From Mesaphorura yosii (taxonomy: Eukaryota; Arthropoda; Collembola; Poduromorpha; Tullbergiidae): a DNA stretch of 64,000 nt. This document shows, piece after piece, positions 11,319-23,022 of the stretch (position 1 is its first letter; each line of letters starts with the position of its first letter). The notes under the pieces are model-generated. The model did no database searches, was not told where the DNA came from, and saw only the letters and a program-made list of their open reading frames with translations. A program made the position numbers and the translations under genes. Location of the stretch: positions 186,001 to 250,000 of the forward strand of contig WIXG01000004.1 in assembly GCA_009869945.1 (NCBI GenBank). Reading direction: 5' to 3'.

Positions 11319-12332
11319 ATGTCGGATTCATTAACAAAAGATGCCAACACATCAGACAGTCACAGCAGAGATTTCAGTGGTCAGTTTAACGTCAAGAAAC
11401 TCAACGAGCATTTGGCGCTATGTCTGCGTGCTAATAACAACAGTACTGCAACAACGCCCACTCAAGTCCCTGAAGCTGGAGATTGTCTGGATAGTGGTGC
11501 TACTAACGGAGGCGGTGATAATGACAGCTTTAAAAGTTTCGGAGAGCAGCAGTTCGAAGTTGTGATGGATGAATATATCCAAATATTTCAACAGTTATAC
11601 AGGTACCCGCAACATCATAGATCATTTCTTACTTGACTCATTTCTAATTTTGTGTGATTCGTTCTTCAGATTCTTTTGTATGCTGGGGACTGTCTTCGGA
11701 TTTGTTGGCTCCGATGTCAAAGCTAAAGTCGAAATTTTGCAAGAGTACCGTGAAGGACCAAATAAGCATAATTATGAGACCGTAGAAAAAATGTTGCATT
11801 TTGAAAAATCGACTGGTGTAATTGAATCAAATCGCTTAAGCTCAGGCTCAAGAACATTTCTCAGACTTCACAGAGCACTCGGTAATCAGCTTTGCACTTT
11901 TATCGTATGCCGGAGATGTAGATGATTCGCACGATTTTCTGTGCTCCACAGTATTTGTCTCTCAATTTTTGGAAAAGGCGATGACAATAGATGACGATGA
12001 TGGAACTGCTCATGTATGCAAAGAAGCATACAAGGAGACTTTAGCTAAATATCATCCGTGGATGATTCAAAATGGAGCAAGGCTGGCAATGTACGCCCTA
12101 CCCACTAAGAAGGAACTCTTCAGACGAGTAAGATTTTGGAAAAATTTAGTTTTAGAAGTGTCACCTGGTGCTCATTCCTAATTTTACTTTACGTATTTTC
12201 CAGGTCTGTGCTGATCAAATTAAGGCTCATGAAATTAATGAACATCTAGTCGTAGCAATTCAAAATACTCAACAAATTTACGACGAGTGCGAGACGCTGT
12301 ACATCAAGTACGACGCGTTGAATTTACCTTGA
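11319..12332 (+). CDS. CPTP: Ceramide-1-phosphate transfer protein (GLTP fold, 266 aa)
   Basis: Exons 11319-11602, 11670-11881, 11952-12127 and 12204-12332 join in frame to 266 residues. The GLTP-fold core begins near residue 78 with FEVVMDEYIQIFQQLYR. The headgroup-binding residues known from human CPTP are in place: Asp110 and Lys114 in GSDVKAK, Arg156 and Arg160 in SRTFLRLHRAL, and His200 in YHPW. The C-terminus LYIKYDALNLP resembles the human ending. CPTP moves ceramide-1-phosphate between trans-Golgi, plasma and nuclear membranes in the cytosol; Asp rather than other headgroup residues distinguishes it from fungal GLTP. The protein is about 50 residues longer than human CPTP because of a low-complexity N-terminal insert rich in Asn, Thr and Gly (roughly residues 38-72). 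Neighbouring CFAP61 is divergent and unrelated. Confidence 0.93.
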
Positions 12333-14009
12333 TGAAAATATACCTAAGCTCATCAGGTATCAAGTGTTCAAGATTCAACGGTAGTTGTCAGAAAGCTCTT
12401 CCTTCAACTGGTGATTTTAACTCTAAGGTTTTCAATTTTCGCTGAGTACTTCAACTTCTAATATTTAACCATTTATCGTCTCTACCAACGCCAAAGTATT
12501 CTGCAATTATATGCAATCATTCCAGCACGTGAATAAAATCAAAATTTTAGCATTTTAAGACTTTTGGTTGGTGTACAAGCATTTAAGTCTGCGAGTCCTT
12601 CAGGAGTTTTCATCCAAGAATAGTCTGTTGGTTATCCCTACGCGAAGTAATTCAAGATCCTTATTATGTCGGCGTTCTGAGACAGAAATAGCAAATCCGC
12701 TCGCGTGCTCGCACTGATTTGATGGGCGACGGAAAATACAAATAAAAACTTTTACACTTTTAAGGACATTGAATTTCGAGAGCTATCATTATCACACCTT
12801 CTTCCATACCAGACCCGACTGTTGACTTGACTCACTCGAATGTGCCGTGTTGATATTCTGTAATGGAGTTCTGTTCCATTGTGCCGTGTGGTGATGTTCA
12901 CCTCGCATGAAAACCGCATGGTAAGAGTTGAAATGAGATTGTTATGGTTGCACTGCACTTCCAAGAATGACAACTTGAATTTTCCGGTCGAATTTCACCT
13001 CAATCACTTTATGTCAAAGGGTACATCATGCAAGCTTTGTTTGGATATCATCTAAAGTGGTGAAAATGATGTTTGTGCTCGCTCGAGACATGCGCTGGAA
13101 TATTGAAATCTTCTGTTGTACGAGGTAGCGGAGGTGTTTCCAGTTGTTCCGGCCTAATAATTTATCTCATCACGTTCAGCACACGCTTTTCACTTACTAC
13201 CTGCGTCAAAGCGAGAATCTCTCAGCATGACTCCGGAGAACCACCGACGGGGTTTTCCGTTAAGGAGTGTCAGTGAAATGCAACCTCAATAGATTCTCCC
13301 TTTGATTCACTTTGTGGGTGATGGGTCGGAGTAGGAAGAATAACTTTACCAGTTTCATTTTTGCCCCATTGTTATGCTTGACGCATTGCGCTCGAATTGG
13401 ATCATCACCATCGTCCATATCACATTTCTCGGACGCGGGTACGGACGCACACTTCAACGTGCTGGTAATTGGTCTCATGACCGGTAGTAGTAACTTCTAT
13501 TTCTTCTCACTAATGAAACTCGCCAGCCTCCATCTATCCTACTATTGTTTGTCGCTCGAGGTTATGCCACCTCGCACACGACAGAATTGGTTAATCTAAA
13601 AGCTTCAAACGGTTCGAATTTCTTACGCCAACTTCCAACAGTGTGTATGCGTGCTTTTAATGGTTAGCTGGAAGGAATTAAATACCCGTGCTGTTGATGC
13701 TGTTGCATGATAGGCCAGTGCTACTTTGCTGTCTCTTTTCTAGAACTTGAAGTGCACAAAGGCAAATCGGAACTGGAATGTACCTGTGCGCCATATCGTT
13801 TCTACTGAACAGTGAGAATCAAAGATAAACTACAAGTTGCGCTTCAACTCCAACACCCACAGTCGGAATTCTGAAATGGATACATAACGACCGATTTCTC
13901 GAAGCCTGTTCTCCATTTCCTTTCGAGCTCGCAAATGTTGCAGTACGCGTACGACGAAAGTGTAAACGGTTCTATTCGAGACTTAGGGCAGAGGTAACAA
14001 GATAAAAAG
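12333..14009. other. Intergenic stretch, no gene recognised
   Basis: Several open frames of 60-95 codons occur on both strands, but none shows a domain, a signal peptide or splice sites that extend it. The right part should hold the promoter of the small secreted protein gene. Confidence 0.5.
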
Positions 14010-14406
14010 ATGAAGTTTGTTCACGTCGTACTTTTCTTACACAGCATTTTCTTGCTCTCGTTTCTCATTCCTCGAGCGTTTTCATATAACGATGAGAACC
14101 GAATAATTAAATGGAACCCGAGGTGGCTGGGCTATCCAAAGATATCTTACTACCCACCTTCCGTCGGAGCCCCTTCATTCTACTACAATTTGTTAGACGT
14201 AAGTTGATTTGCTCAGCCGCGTGGAGGCTTGAGAATTAATTGCTTTTGTGCGTCGGCAGACAAACTACAATCGTGAGTATCCAGTCCACCGTCGAATTCC
14301 TACATATGTCTCTTATTTGAAGCGATTCTCAAGCAACAGGTCGCCGCTGTTCTTCCCAGCCGCGTCTGACCCGGACGACGACGGTTCAACAAGAGCGTGG
14401 ATTTGA
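14010..14406 (+). CDS. Unrecognised small secreted protein (111 aa, two exons)
   Basis: Exon 14010-14198 and exon 14260-14406 flank a 61-nt intron with a perfect GTAAGT donor and CAG acceptor, phase 0. The protein starts with a clear signal peptide, MKFVHVVLFLHSIFLLSFLI followed by PRAFS, with likely cleavage before YNDENR. The mature chain of about 86 residues has no cysteine. It is rich in Tyr, Pro and Arg (PKISYYPP, REYPVHRRIPTYVSYLKR) and ends with an acidic run, SDPDDDGSTRAWI. Basic pairs such as HRR and LKR could be processing sites, so a secreted peptide precursor or a cuticle/gland product are both possible. I do not recognise the family. Support comes from the signal peptide, the intron and the frame closing at a stop; no homologue is known to me. 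Confidence 0.6.
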
Positions 14407-15285
14407 ACCCAACATGGCGGCGAAGACAACAGATGGCAAGAAGAGGCAGGTGGGAGATTAAGTTCATCTTCTGTGAAGAGCTATAAGCCATTCCGTTTGT
14501 TGTAAATCATTGGTTGAGTTTCATTTGAAATTTCATTTAAAGGTCTGAAAATGATTCATCGGGCCTGAGAATGTAATCTCTGAAATTGAATAAAATGCCA
14601 AAACTTTCCAAGAAAAGGAATCATGAAACTTAATTTACCATGGCCTGTCGACTGCGTAGGGCTTCTATTTCATTTCACCTTCACAACCAAATCCACCTGT
14701 GGAATTGTGCATTGAGCATTTCAGGAGAACGTGGCGTGATGTGTAATTCGATTACGACAATGCATTCTGGTCTCAAATTGCCTCCGTCATTCCGGACTCC
14801 CAGCAAGAAAAATGGTAGTGGGATAGCGAAACACGCATTTCTACATTCTAGCAACACCACCGCCAACGTCACGTTATGAATTTACTGCCGTAATTTCCGT
14901 TTTTCATACTAACATTTTATAAACATGGCTTTTGGCTTGCAAAACAGCAAGTGGGTGCTCGTGTTCGGTCAGACGTCAATAAATGCCACAACTTTGAACG
15001 CATGCACGCAAAAAGCTCTGGTTGGCATTTATTGTATGATCAATTTCTATAATGGCAATGGGTCGGCCGCAAGTATGATTTGATTAGGAATTGGCATAAA
15101 GGCAGTACGCCATGAAGGAGAAATGCTGAATGTCGGCTGAAGTGGGTGTCTGTCCCTTCTAATCATAGAAATTTCGTGACACTTAAGCTACTGTCGTAGA
15201 ATTCAATAATGAGGAACTTGTGTCAAAATGCAATATTGGTCAAGGTGGAATAACAAGCCATCAGTCATCGTGAATGCCCTGATTC
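14407..15285. other. Convergent intergenic stretch, no gene recognised
   Basis: This lies between the stop codon of the small secreted protein (+) and that of the ABHD phospholipase (-). No coding segment is supported; it contains the 3' UTRs of both genes. Confidence 0.5.
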
Positions 15286-17435
15286 TTATTCTAGCTCGTG
15301 GCCGTGCAATCGCACAGCCCGCACAATTTGCTCTGTCAGTCTTTCCATGTAGTGCGCTTCTTTCGCAGCGGGAGAAATTCCTTCCAAAAATCCCAAGTGT
15401 CCACCGCGTGACGTGACGATTAGGGCCAGGTTTGACTCTGGTTTAGTCGAGTACAATTCCGTAATTGGCAATTCTGGACAAAAATGATCAAATTCCTTAG
15501 AGAAATATGGTCAGCACTCGTCAACATTACAGAATGCTTGGCATTATTACTTTTCCCTGGCATCATGGGATCGTCATAAGCGTTGAGACCAAAAACAGGA
15601 ATTGGAAACTTATGGGTGTTGCCGGAAATTAAACAGTTACTATAGTAGTCTTCGATCGACTTGTATCCAAATTGTGGGACATGAAACCTTGAGTCAAATT
15701 CAATCCCTGATTTGGATTTATAAACTTCTTCAAAATCCCAGCAGTCTTTTCTTCTCTCTAAAATCTTTTGGCTCCTGAAAAATGTTGAAACATGCGTGTA
15801 TTTATAAAAATGCACATCCAATGAACATCGCTAGCGCAGCGATTGACAGTGTACATACTTTTTCACACGGTAAATGACATCCTGACAAATTCCGTGATTT
15901 ATCACGTACTTATTGACGTACGGTATGTCCATGCTCTCAATGGCAGCCCACATGTCCCAGACTGTGGAAATGACCAAGGCGGCCACAAATGTATTTTTAG
16001 ACTCTTCAGGGTAAGTAATTAAGTAGCGAGACAAGATGATCCTGGAATCAAATGAAGATGATCATAATGTCTCCCTCCAGTGCAACCATCAGTGCATAAA
16101 ATTTTCGTTAATTGAAACTGGCGATTAATCTTCGCGAATACCCTCGTCTTACCCTCCCATGCTTGTTCCGATTGCCATAATTCGCTGGTCCGGGTACCGT
16201 TTCCTCAGGTGTGTAATTACTTCGTGTATATCATCGCAATTACACGCATTATGTGTCCTTGGAGTCTATTAAGCGTCAGAATTTGAGTAGTGGATCTTAC
16301 ACCTACTTTTCTTTCCTGGAATACTGTCGTGGCTTGGCTTATTCCATACCTTCAAGGGAATCCCTCCAATTCCACGGTTGTTGAAGGCAATGAGCATAGC
16401 TCCAGCATTCTGAATCGCCAAAACTAAGGTCTTGATGTAATACGTTTGCGAGGACGATGTAAGACCAGGGAGCAACAGCACAATCAACTTTTGTCTAAGA
16501 AATACACATAGGTTGAATAGGAAAGAAATCGCTCTCGCTCAGTGCGTGACCATTGAATACGAAACGAAAAAAGTGCTGGAGGAAGCGCGTCAAGGTTCAC
16601 GCGGATTTTAATTTGGGTGGCTTCGCTGCAGTGACCGACCGAGATTGTGTCAGTAGTATCATGTAAATCGGTAAAAGTTGCCAGCCTTCGTTCCATTCCA
16701 TTTCAATGGCAAATAGGGATTCAGATACGACACTTTCACTTTGCTCTATTTTTGTCTCACCTTTTTTCTTCAATGTCATCCATCCTCCGCTCAGCGTGGC
16801 ATTCATTGTCATTGTTATTTACGGTTTCTCCGTTCTTCTTGATGAGCAGTATTTCTTCATTTATGAAATCCAGCGCAACCTCGCCTCTGTCGCTCAACTC
16901 GAAGATTTCTCGCCTGTACGGCAGTTTAAATGAATTCGGCAAACGCTTTTTTGCGCCCAAAATTGTTTGCAATCGGCCCTCCCAGTAAAAGAATGAAGGC
17001 CAGTACTTTTCTTCCAGCATTCCAACGTGGGCGCGCAGAAATCTGGAGAGTTTTGCGTTGTTCACGTAAATCTTTGGCCTCTGCGCATTAAAAAGCACAT
17101 AAACTTCATGAGTGACAAGCCTTCAATTTAAAGCTTGACACAACACGCAGTCAAGTTCACATTAAAGAATAAATTGGATATTATTTTTCGCGAATATTTT
17201 GCTGAGAGCTGACACATAATCAAAAACAAAGAGAATTTGCATGCAATTCCCTGCCCGTGCACGAGCCAGAATCCAATGTAAAGCGCTGACTCGCGGACAT
17301 TAACTGAGACGGACGTACCTTGACTACGAAGAAGTAGTAATACGCAGCCAATATTCCAGTAAATGAGACCAATGCAGACAAAACTCCTCCACAAACTTCT
17401 GTGGACGAAGACAGGCCGGAAATGAATGGCCACAT
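15286..17435 (-). CDS. ABHD3: ABHD1/3-type phospholipase, membrane-anchored alpha/beta hydrolase
   Basis: A type II membrane-anchored serine hydrolase of the ABHD1/ABHD3 group; ABHD3 cleaves medium-chain and oxidised phosphatidylcholines. Exons on the minus strand: 17435-17319 (hydrophobic anchor ending YYYFFVVK), 17080-16761 or 17080-16823, a probable 25-nt exon 16625-16601, then 16487-16303, 16257-16153, 16041-15859, 15774-15551 and 15473-15286. The oxyanion region IVLLLPGLTSSSQTY, the NNRG motif, and the triad Ser in GTSMGG, Asp in GLNAYDDPMMP and His in SRGGHLGFLEG are all present. Including the 25-nt exon gives EATQIKIRLIVLLLPGLT and 448 residues; ending exon 2 at the GTAAAT donor (16823) gives 419. 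Both keep the frame. The start at 17435 is tentative; an in-frame ATG at 17561 would add hydrophobic sequence. ABHD1 and ABHD3 are not separable here. Confidence 0.87.
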
Positions 17436-17561
17436 CTTGAAAACACACGCCAAGAATTTGAAGGATACGACGAACTTCGCCACTTGGCGAGATGTGAATA
17501 TGGTTGGGCACTTGTGAATCAACTGAAAGGCCAAAAAAGCCTCACCAACGAAGATCAACAA

Positions 17562-19392
17562 TGCGAACTGAGAGAACGTGTATGAAATACTTCATCCCAG
17601 TAACGCGTATGCACACGTGATGGAGGTATTTATGCGTTGCAGCAAGTTAACATTAAATCTTTTGTCTCCAACAAGTCTCATACAAAGTGATCTTTGTACT
17701 TTGTAAACATCGATCTGCAGATTCTTAACTGCTTTGTTCTAGTCAAACTACTATTGCTTTAGGCTACAAGTAATCATTTGCACATACATTAAGTGTAATG
17801 AGCATTTGTATTTGTAACCGTGCTAGTGCATTTTTGCAGGTGTGCCATTAGTTAATTATGACATCTCACATCGCGGTGCGTGTTCATGTAGAGAATCCTG
17901 CACGTATAGCTTGAAGCAATTTATTCCACTGTATTGTTTATTGCAAACACAGCACATTTCACAGTTAATATCAATATGGTCAGCAATTTGTGCTTTCCAC
18001 GAATCTTGGCTTAGGTGGACATTCAAAATATGCTTTCAGCCGTTTTAGCTCATCCGGTTACGTTCTTTCTGAGTCTGTGCCGATTTCAGAGTCTGCTTCG
18101 GGGCCACGGTTCTCTGGTTGCGTACTTGCGTATAAAACAAAAATTATGCCACGTAGGAATATTTCTACGTCAGCGCACGAGGCAAAATGGTTGAAAAACG
18201 TTCGAAGCACTAAAAATGCACACGCCTGCGACTCGAGCGGAATTCTCTGATTTCCGCTGCCACCATAAGCGTTACCAGAAGATGCTAATGGATTAATTAG
18301 TAGTTTCCCAGTAGGCACATTCAATTATCCACGCACAACACTGAACTAGATTGTGCGATACTTTCTTCCATCGCACAAACAGAAATACATACTCTCAAAT
18401 TCGTCATTCGTGCTATCAACTCATTATCTTTCAGCGGAGGTTGTGCAAATATACCATGAATATGCATGGAGGCGACTTATGGTGCATAATTGTATCATTT
18501 CGCACACTACTGGAACGAGGAGCAGCATTACTACTGCTGCTGGGCGAAACCACAGCACAGCAAGAAATGAGTACTGCGGTTCATTAGAGCATTAGGCATT
18601 AATTAGACAACCATATCATGGAATGGTCTCCAAACTCAGAAACCACAGACAAATTGCGTGGACGGGCTTTGTAATATTCTGGTGGAAACGTGGAAAGTAA
18701 TTCTAACTCCTGAAATCTGATGAACTCTCTCTTGACTAAAGTATCTGGGATTTCACCTGTTGGCCCAATCCTTTTGACAACTACTGTAATGAAGTAATGA
18801 CTTGAAACAGTACAGTTTGGCCGAGTGTAAGCAATGGACCGCATTTGCATTAAGAAAAACTGCCAAGTCAATGTTGATGCATTAGGGGTCGCAAGTTCAG
18901 TAAAATTGCTCGTCATGATTAATAAATTATGAAAGAAAATGAACTGAACTAAGACAACAATCCAAGTCGCAACCGCCTGCGTTTAGTCGGTTGCCTTGTA
19001 CCTTGGGTTTCTACAAACCACAAGACAGACTCAACTGCAAAGAATCAAGAGCGTTGTATGCCTTGTTCACTTTTGTTTCAAAGGGCGGCTAAATGATCGT
19101 TGGTGTTTTCAAGCACATACACACACGAACACAATTCATTGCATTTCCGTGCGGTTGAGAGTTTCCGTGCTGTTGGAGATTAATTAATTAATTCAACGAA
19201 GTAAACAATATCTCAGTTTAGATTTGACAAGCAGGAAGGGGTTCCAAGGTTCTGATCTGATTTGTCATTATTTGGCGTGTGGTAGCAGGCCCATCAATTG
19301 AAGTCCACAGTACGTAGCAGCTTTAAACTTGCCGAAGGTAGCGGTGGTAAATTGGCTATAAATATTCAATAACAATAACAGCCAAGCGACTG
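17562..19392. other. Intergenic stretch, no firm gene
   Basis: It contains the upstream region of the ABHD gene (-) and of the Borealin-like gene (+). One minus-strand ORF at 18916-18599 (105 aa from an ATG) has reasonable composition but no domain, signal peptide or partner exon, so I do not annotate it as a gene. Confidence 0.5.
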
Positions 19393-20936
19393 ATGGACAT
19401 CGAAATGATAACTTCATCAGCCTCCCAAGTCATGCCGGCAAGGCCCGGATCAAAGGCCTTTATTCGTAAAGAGTTCCAGATTTTCGGTAAGTTTCTATAC
19501 CTCCCGCATGTTAACAGATCTTCTTTTAAGACGGATTCTAAGTAAGCATCTTCGATTCTGTGTCTAGCAAACCAAGCGCTAAGTGAAGCGCGTATGGTAG
19601 CGTATAGCAAAGCCAGTGAAATTCGACGCTTATTCTCGACAGCGGGCGTTTCATTTTCGGAAATGGAGGTTTTCCAAACAAATCTGTCCGATTTATGTGA
19701 TATCTTACCCGTAAGTAAAATCACTACACAGCTGTTTTAGTTTTATTGACAAAACTCGATTTGATTGGCCTAAGCTATTGTAAAGAAAACATGTATCGAT
19801 TCCTTTCCGAATTTGATTACTACAGGAGACCTCGACCTCATTAGACACATTTTTATCCGCCGCCGACGAATTGAGAGATGAAGACAGAAGGAATAACAAT
19901 GCTTCTCCCGAATTATTTTCAACTCCGTTGCCATTCACGAAGATATCGGAACAGACAACAGGACTACCACCTAAGCCACCCAAAATGAAATCCACAATTA
20001 AGAAAGGTGGAGGTGGCATTTTCCCTTCAGTCAAGGTATTTGTCTAGTTTAACATTTCTTTCTCACAAAGATGTTCGATTGTTTAACTGTCTTACTTGCA
20101 GCAAATGATAACGAAATTATCACCATCAATATGCTCTGGAATGGACAACGTCTACCAGTTTGTTGGAGCTGGGGTAAATGTCCCTATAACGCCAAAACCA
20201 AAGGCTCCAAGGACTTTGAAACCAGGAGAGATCGTGTTTTCACAAACCGGGTCCCCGATCTATGTGTCAACAATACCTAATACACAGATTCCGTAAGCTT
20301 AGTTATTATAATATATGATTCATAAGATGTGCTTGGTTTTGTGATACGAATGACGACAGCTTCTATCTACTATGATTTAGGAGTACACCGGGTAATAATG
20401 CGATTGGAGTTGATAGACCTGTTCGTCTTCAAGTGCCGGATCCGAAAGGAGTAAGTTTTGCATTGCTTCAGAATCCGAGTGCCAAATCTTTAATTGGGTC
20501 GATCAAATTAAATGATACAACGTTCGTTTTTGCGATTGAAGGCATTTGATGTGGAACTTGTATTTCGAGGCGATCCTCATGACCCGAGTGATGCAAAGAA
20601 AGCTCAAGGTAAGAAGCCAAAGTCGGTCGAAATGTCAACACTTCTTATGTTAAGAAATCTTGAGGCGCCCATTTGTTTCATGGCCCAGTTTGCAGACTTC
20701 CCTGGCATCTCTGGACCATTGTGATTCTCCCTAGTCTCTGTGTCCCCTGACTGCAGTATTGTAAAAATATTGATGCTTGTTTTTATCTTACAGCGTTCAA
20801 GGGATTTGTTACCGATGTGCGAGGTTTAATATCAACTCGTTCAACGGTGAGGGCAAGCAAGAGACTGATGGAGTTACGTGTTCCGGTGAAGTCGAAATCA
20901 GCTACAAAAAGGAAGCCACATTGGCATGCTCCATAG
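19393..20936 (+). CDS. borr: Borealin-like chromosomal passenger complex subunit (305 aa)
   Basis: Seven exons, 19393-19486, 19568-19710, 19826-20035, 20102-20292, 20381-20450, 20542-20608 and 20794-20936, sum to 306 codons with every phase agreeing. The part I recognise is PRTLKPGEIVFSQTGSPIYV followed by a short beta-rich segment VRLQVPDPKG and DVELVF; this parallels the C-terminal borealin motif (PKPGE...S..GSP in the fly protein, then a VP strand). The overall form also fits: about 300 residues, basic, a Ser/Pro/Thr-rich middle (TPLPFTK, KPPKMKSTIKKGGGG) and Lys-rich tail (KSKSATKRK). Borealin links survivin and INCENP and targets Aurora B to centromeres. The N-terminal helix that should bind INCENP/survivin is not obvious in RKEFQIFGANQALSEARM, and an upstream exon could be missing. 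The gene itself is well supported; the family assignment is moderate. Confidence 0.7.
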
Positions 20937-21615
20937 GCTACGAAGAGGACTGAAAACCTGTACAAACGGAACAACTACGAATCCTTAACTCTAATAATTA
21001 CTTTGGATAGTTAATAGAAATACTCTCCCTATCGTTTCTCGAAGTTTAGTTCTCGTTCTCAAGATCGAGATCGAGCTTGACGTTTTCTGGCTGATCGTGA
21101 CTTTGTCATAAATTTAGCCCGTTTGCATCATTTAACTTGTTTACATTAAATAATTTACCAATTTGCCCTTAACTTAACTTTTAATAATCTTTTGTAAACA
21201 CGGTCCAATTATTCACTTGAGTGACGGGCCGACCGATAATTAATTTCTGAGTAAATTACATTATGGAAATAAACTAGCGCAACTAGCAAAGCTTCCAAAG
21301 CCTTCCCTCTTGACGGTGATAGTTTGATCTGGAATTTGACTTCGGTACATCGGCACTTTTACACCTAATCGAGAAACAAAACTGGCGATTTCCATCTTTC
21401 ATCGACTTTCTGGCGATATCGATAACCGGCAAGTAGACATAGAAATATGAACAGCAAAGAGCCGGCAAAATGGTTCGTTCGAAAGTGCTTCTCGCGTGCT
21501 CTGAATTGTGTTTCTCAATCCCAAACCCCAACGTAAATCTTCTGCGTTGGTAATTTGATCATCGTTATCATCTTACCCGGAAATAGTTAACTGCATCAAG
21601 ATTGACTGAATTACA
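20937..21615. other. Tandem intergenic gap before HCCS
   Basis: It holds the AT-rich 3' UTR of the Borealin-like gene and then the promoter/5' UTR of the cytochrome c heme lyase gene. No further coding sequence is visible. Confidence 0.55.
21268..21273 (+). promoter_or_regulatory. Polyadenylation signal of the Borealin-like gene
   Basis: AATAAA about 330 nt after the stop at 20936 and about 340 nt before the next start codon. Confidence 0.5.
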
Positions 21616-22769
21616 ATGGGAAACACTTCGTCCACGGCAGTGGAAGCTGCAACAAATATTTTAGGCTCTCCTGGTCAGACCTTGAAGGAAACATCTACCT
21701 CGACGCCTGGAAATTGCAATAAAGCTGCACAGACAAATGTACACGCACATAAACACGAGGCATTTCAACATGGAGCAACTGGAGGAGGGTGTCCAGTGCA
21801 GCACGTAAGTAGACCCGTTTGACTAGACGTCAGATCAAGTTCTGCTCACGAAAATGGTTTTCCAGGACCAACGGAACTGGATTTCGGAATGCCCAGCCTC
21901 TGCTCACTTGAAAAAGGACTTGATCGTCGATCCTCAGACCGCCGATTTGGACCCAAAGAATATGGTTAGTGTTGGATTTCATAAGCAATATACGTTGGAA
22001 TGCGACATTGCAGTTGCAACCACAGCGGTTCTGAATATGAATTATCTTTAACAGATGCCTCCACCCAACCAGTTACCATCCCCTGGTCAGCCATTTCCTT
22101 TGCCAACGAATCGCGTGACATCCTCAATACCCAAGGCAGGAGGAACTGAGGGAGAATTTTGGGTTTATCCTTCTCCCCAAGTGCGTACGATTTTATATAG
22201 CAAAGATAATTATCTCATGATTGAATAATTAAATATTACCATATTGACGTGTTCAGATGTTCTGGAATGCTATGCTGCGGAAAGGATGGAGGTGGGAAGA
22301 AGAGCAGCTAAACCAGAAGGACATGGATGCGATTATTTCCATTCACAATGTCAACAACGAAGAGGCTTGGCGTGAAGTACTTAAATGGGAGGCTCTGCAT
22401 GCAACTGAATGCCAGTTCCCAAAACTTAAAAGCTTTCGAGGCAAAGCGCAGGAATTCTCCCCAAGAGCCAGAATACGAAGCTGGTAGGGCGTTAACTCAA
22501 ATGTGAAGTCAAATATTCTTGTGAATTTGTATTTATGAACTACGATGACAAATCTTAGGTTGGGATACGAGCTGCCGTTCGATCGACATGACTGGGTTGT
22601 TGACAGATGTGGGAAAGACGTGCGGTACATTATCGACTACTATGACGGTGGAAATGTTAATAAGGACACTATGAAATTCGCTTTGTTGGATGTTCGGCCA
22701 GCCATGGACTCGGTGGAGAACATTTGGGACAGAATGAAGGTGACCTACGCTCGATGGCGTTACTCTTAA
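21616..22769 (+). CDS. HCCS: Holocytochrome c-type synthase (cytochrome c heme lyase, 283 aa)
   Basis: Exons 21616-21804, 21866-21964, 22055-22180, 22257-22483 and 22559-22769 give 283 residues in frame. The enzyme sits in the mitochondrial intermembrane space and attaches heme covalently to the CXXCH of cytochromes c and c1. Diagnostic blocks are [65 protein letters not shown] and [11 protein letters not shown]. His168 in SIHNVNN corresponds to the heme-ligating His154 of the human protein. The N-terminus carries two Cys-Pro heme-regulatory-type motifs, GCPVQH and ECPASAH, plus MGN at the start, a possible myristoylation-like sequence. The length is slightly above the human 268 residues because of a Thr/Ala-rich N-terminal part. 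It is intact. Confidence 0.96.
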
Positions 22770-23016
22770 AGCAAAGGCGGCATGAGTTCTTGAGTCCAAA
22801 CAAGCCATGTGTTCAACGTTTGAACTTAATTCAGTCATGAAGTTGCATTGCACCATTGCAAGCAAGCAAGCAAAAACACAAAATTAGTAGCAAAAGCATA
22901 GCATTCATTCGAATGAACCATAGTCATATGAAAAACTATTGTTTTCTGCGATCTCCTAGAAGCCTCTTAGTCACAGTCAAAATCGTTGGAATTACTTGTA
23001 CAACGAAGCTTGTATT

Positions 23017-23022
23017 AATAAA
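23017..23022 (+). promoter_or_regulatory. Polyadenylation signal of HCCS
   Basis: AATAAA about 250 nt after the HCCS stop codon, followed by an A-rich run and TC-rich sequence. Confidence 0.55.

Noticed and set aside
13613-13625. GGTTCGAAT, like a tRNA T-arm
   Set aside because: No matching acceptor stem, D-arm or anticodon arm could be placed around it.
18599-18916. 105-aa ORF on the minus strand between ABHD3 and the Borealin-like gene
   Set aside because: It starts with ATG and has a tolerable composition, but no domain, signal peptide, adjacent exon or promoter could be seen.
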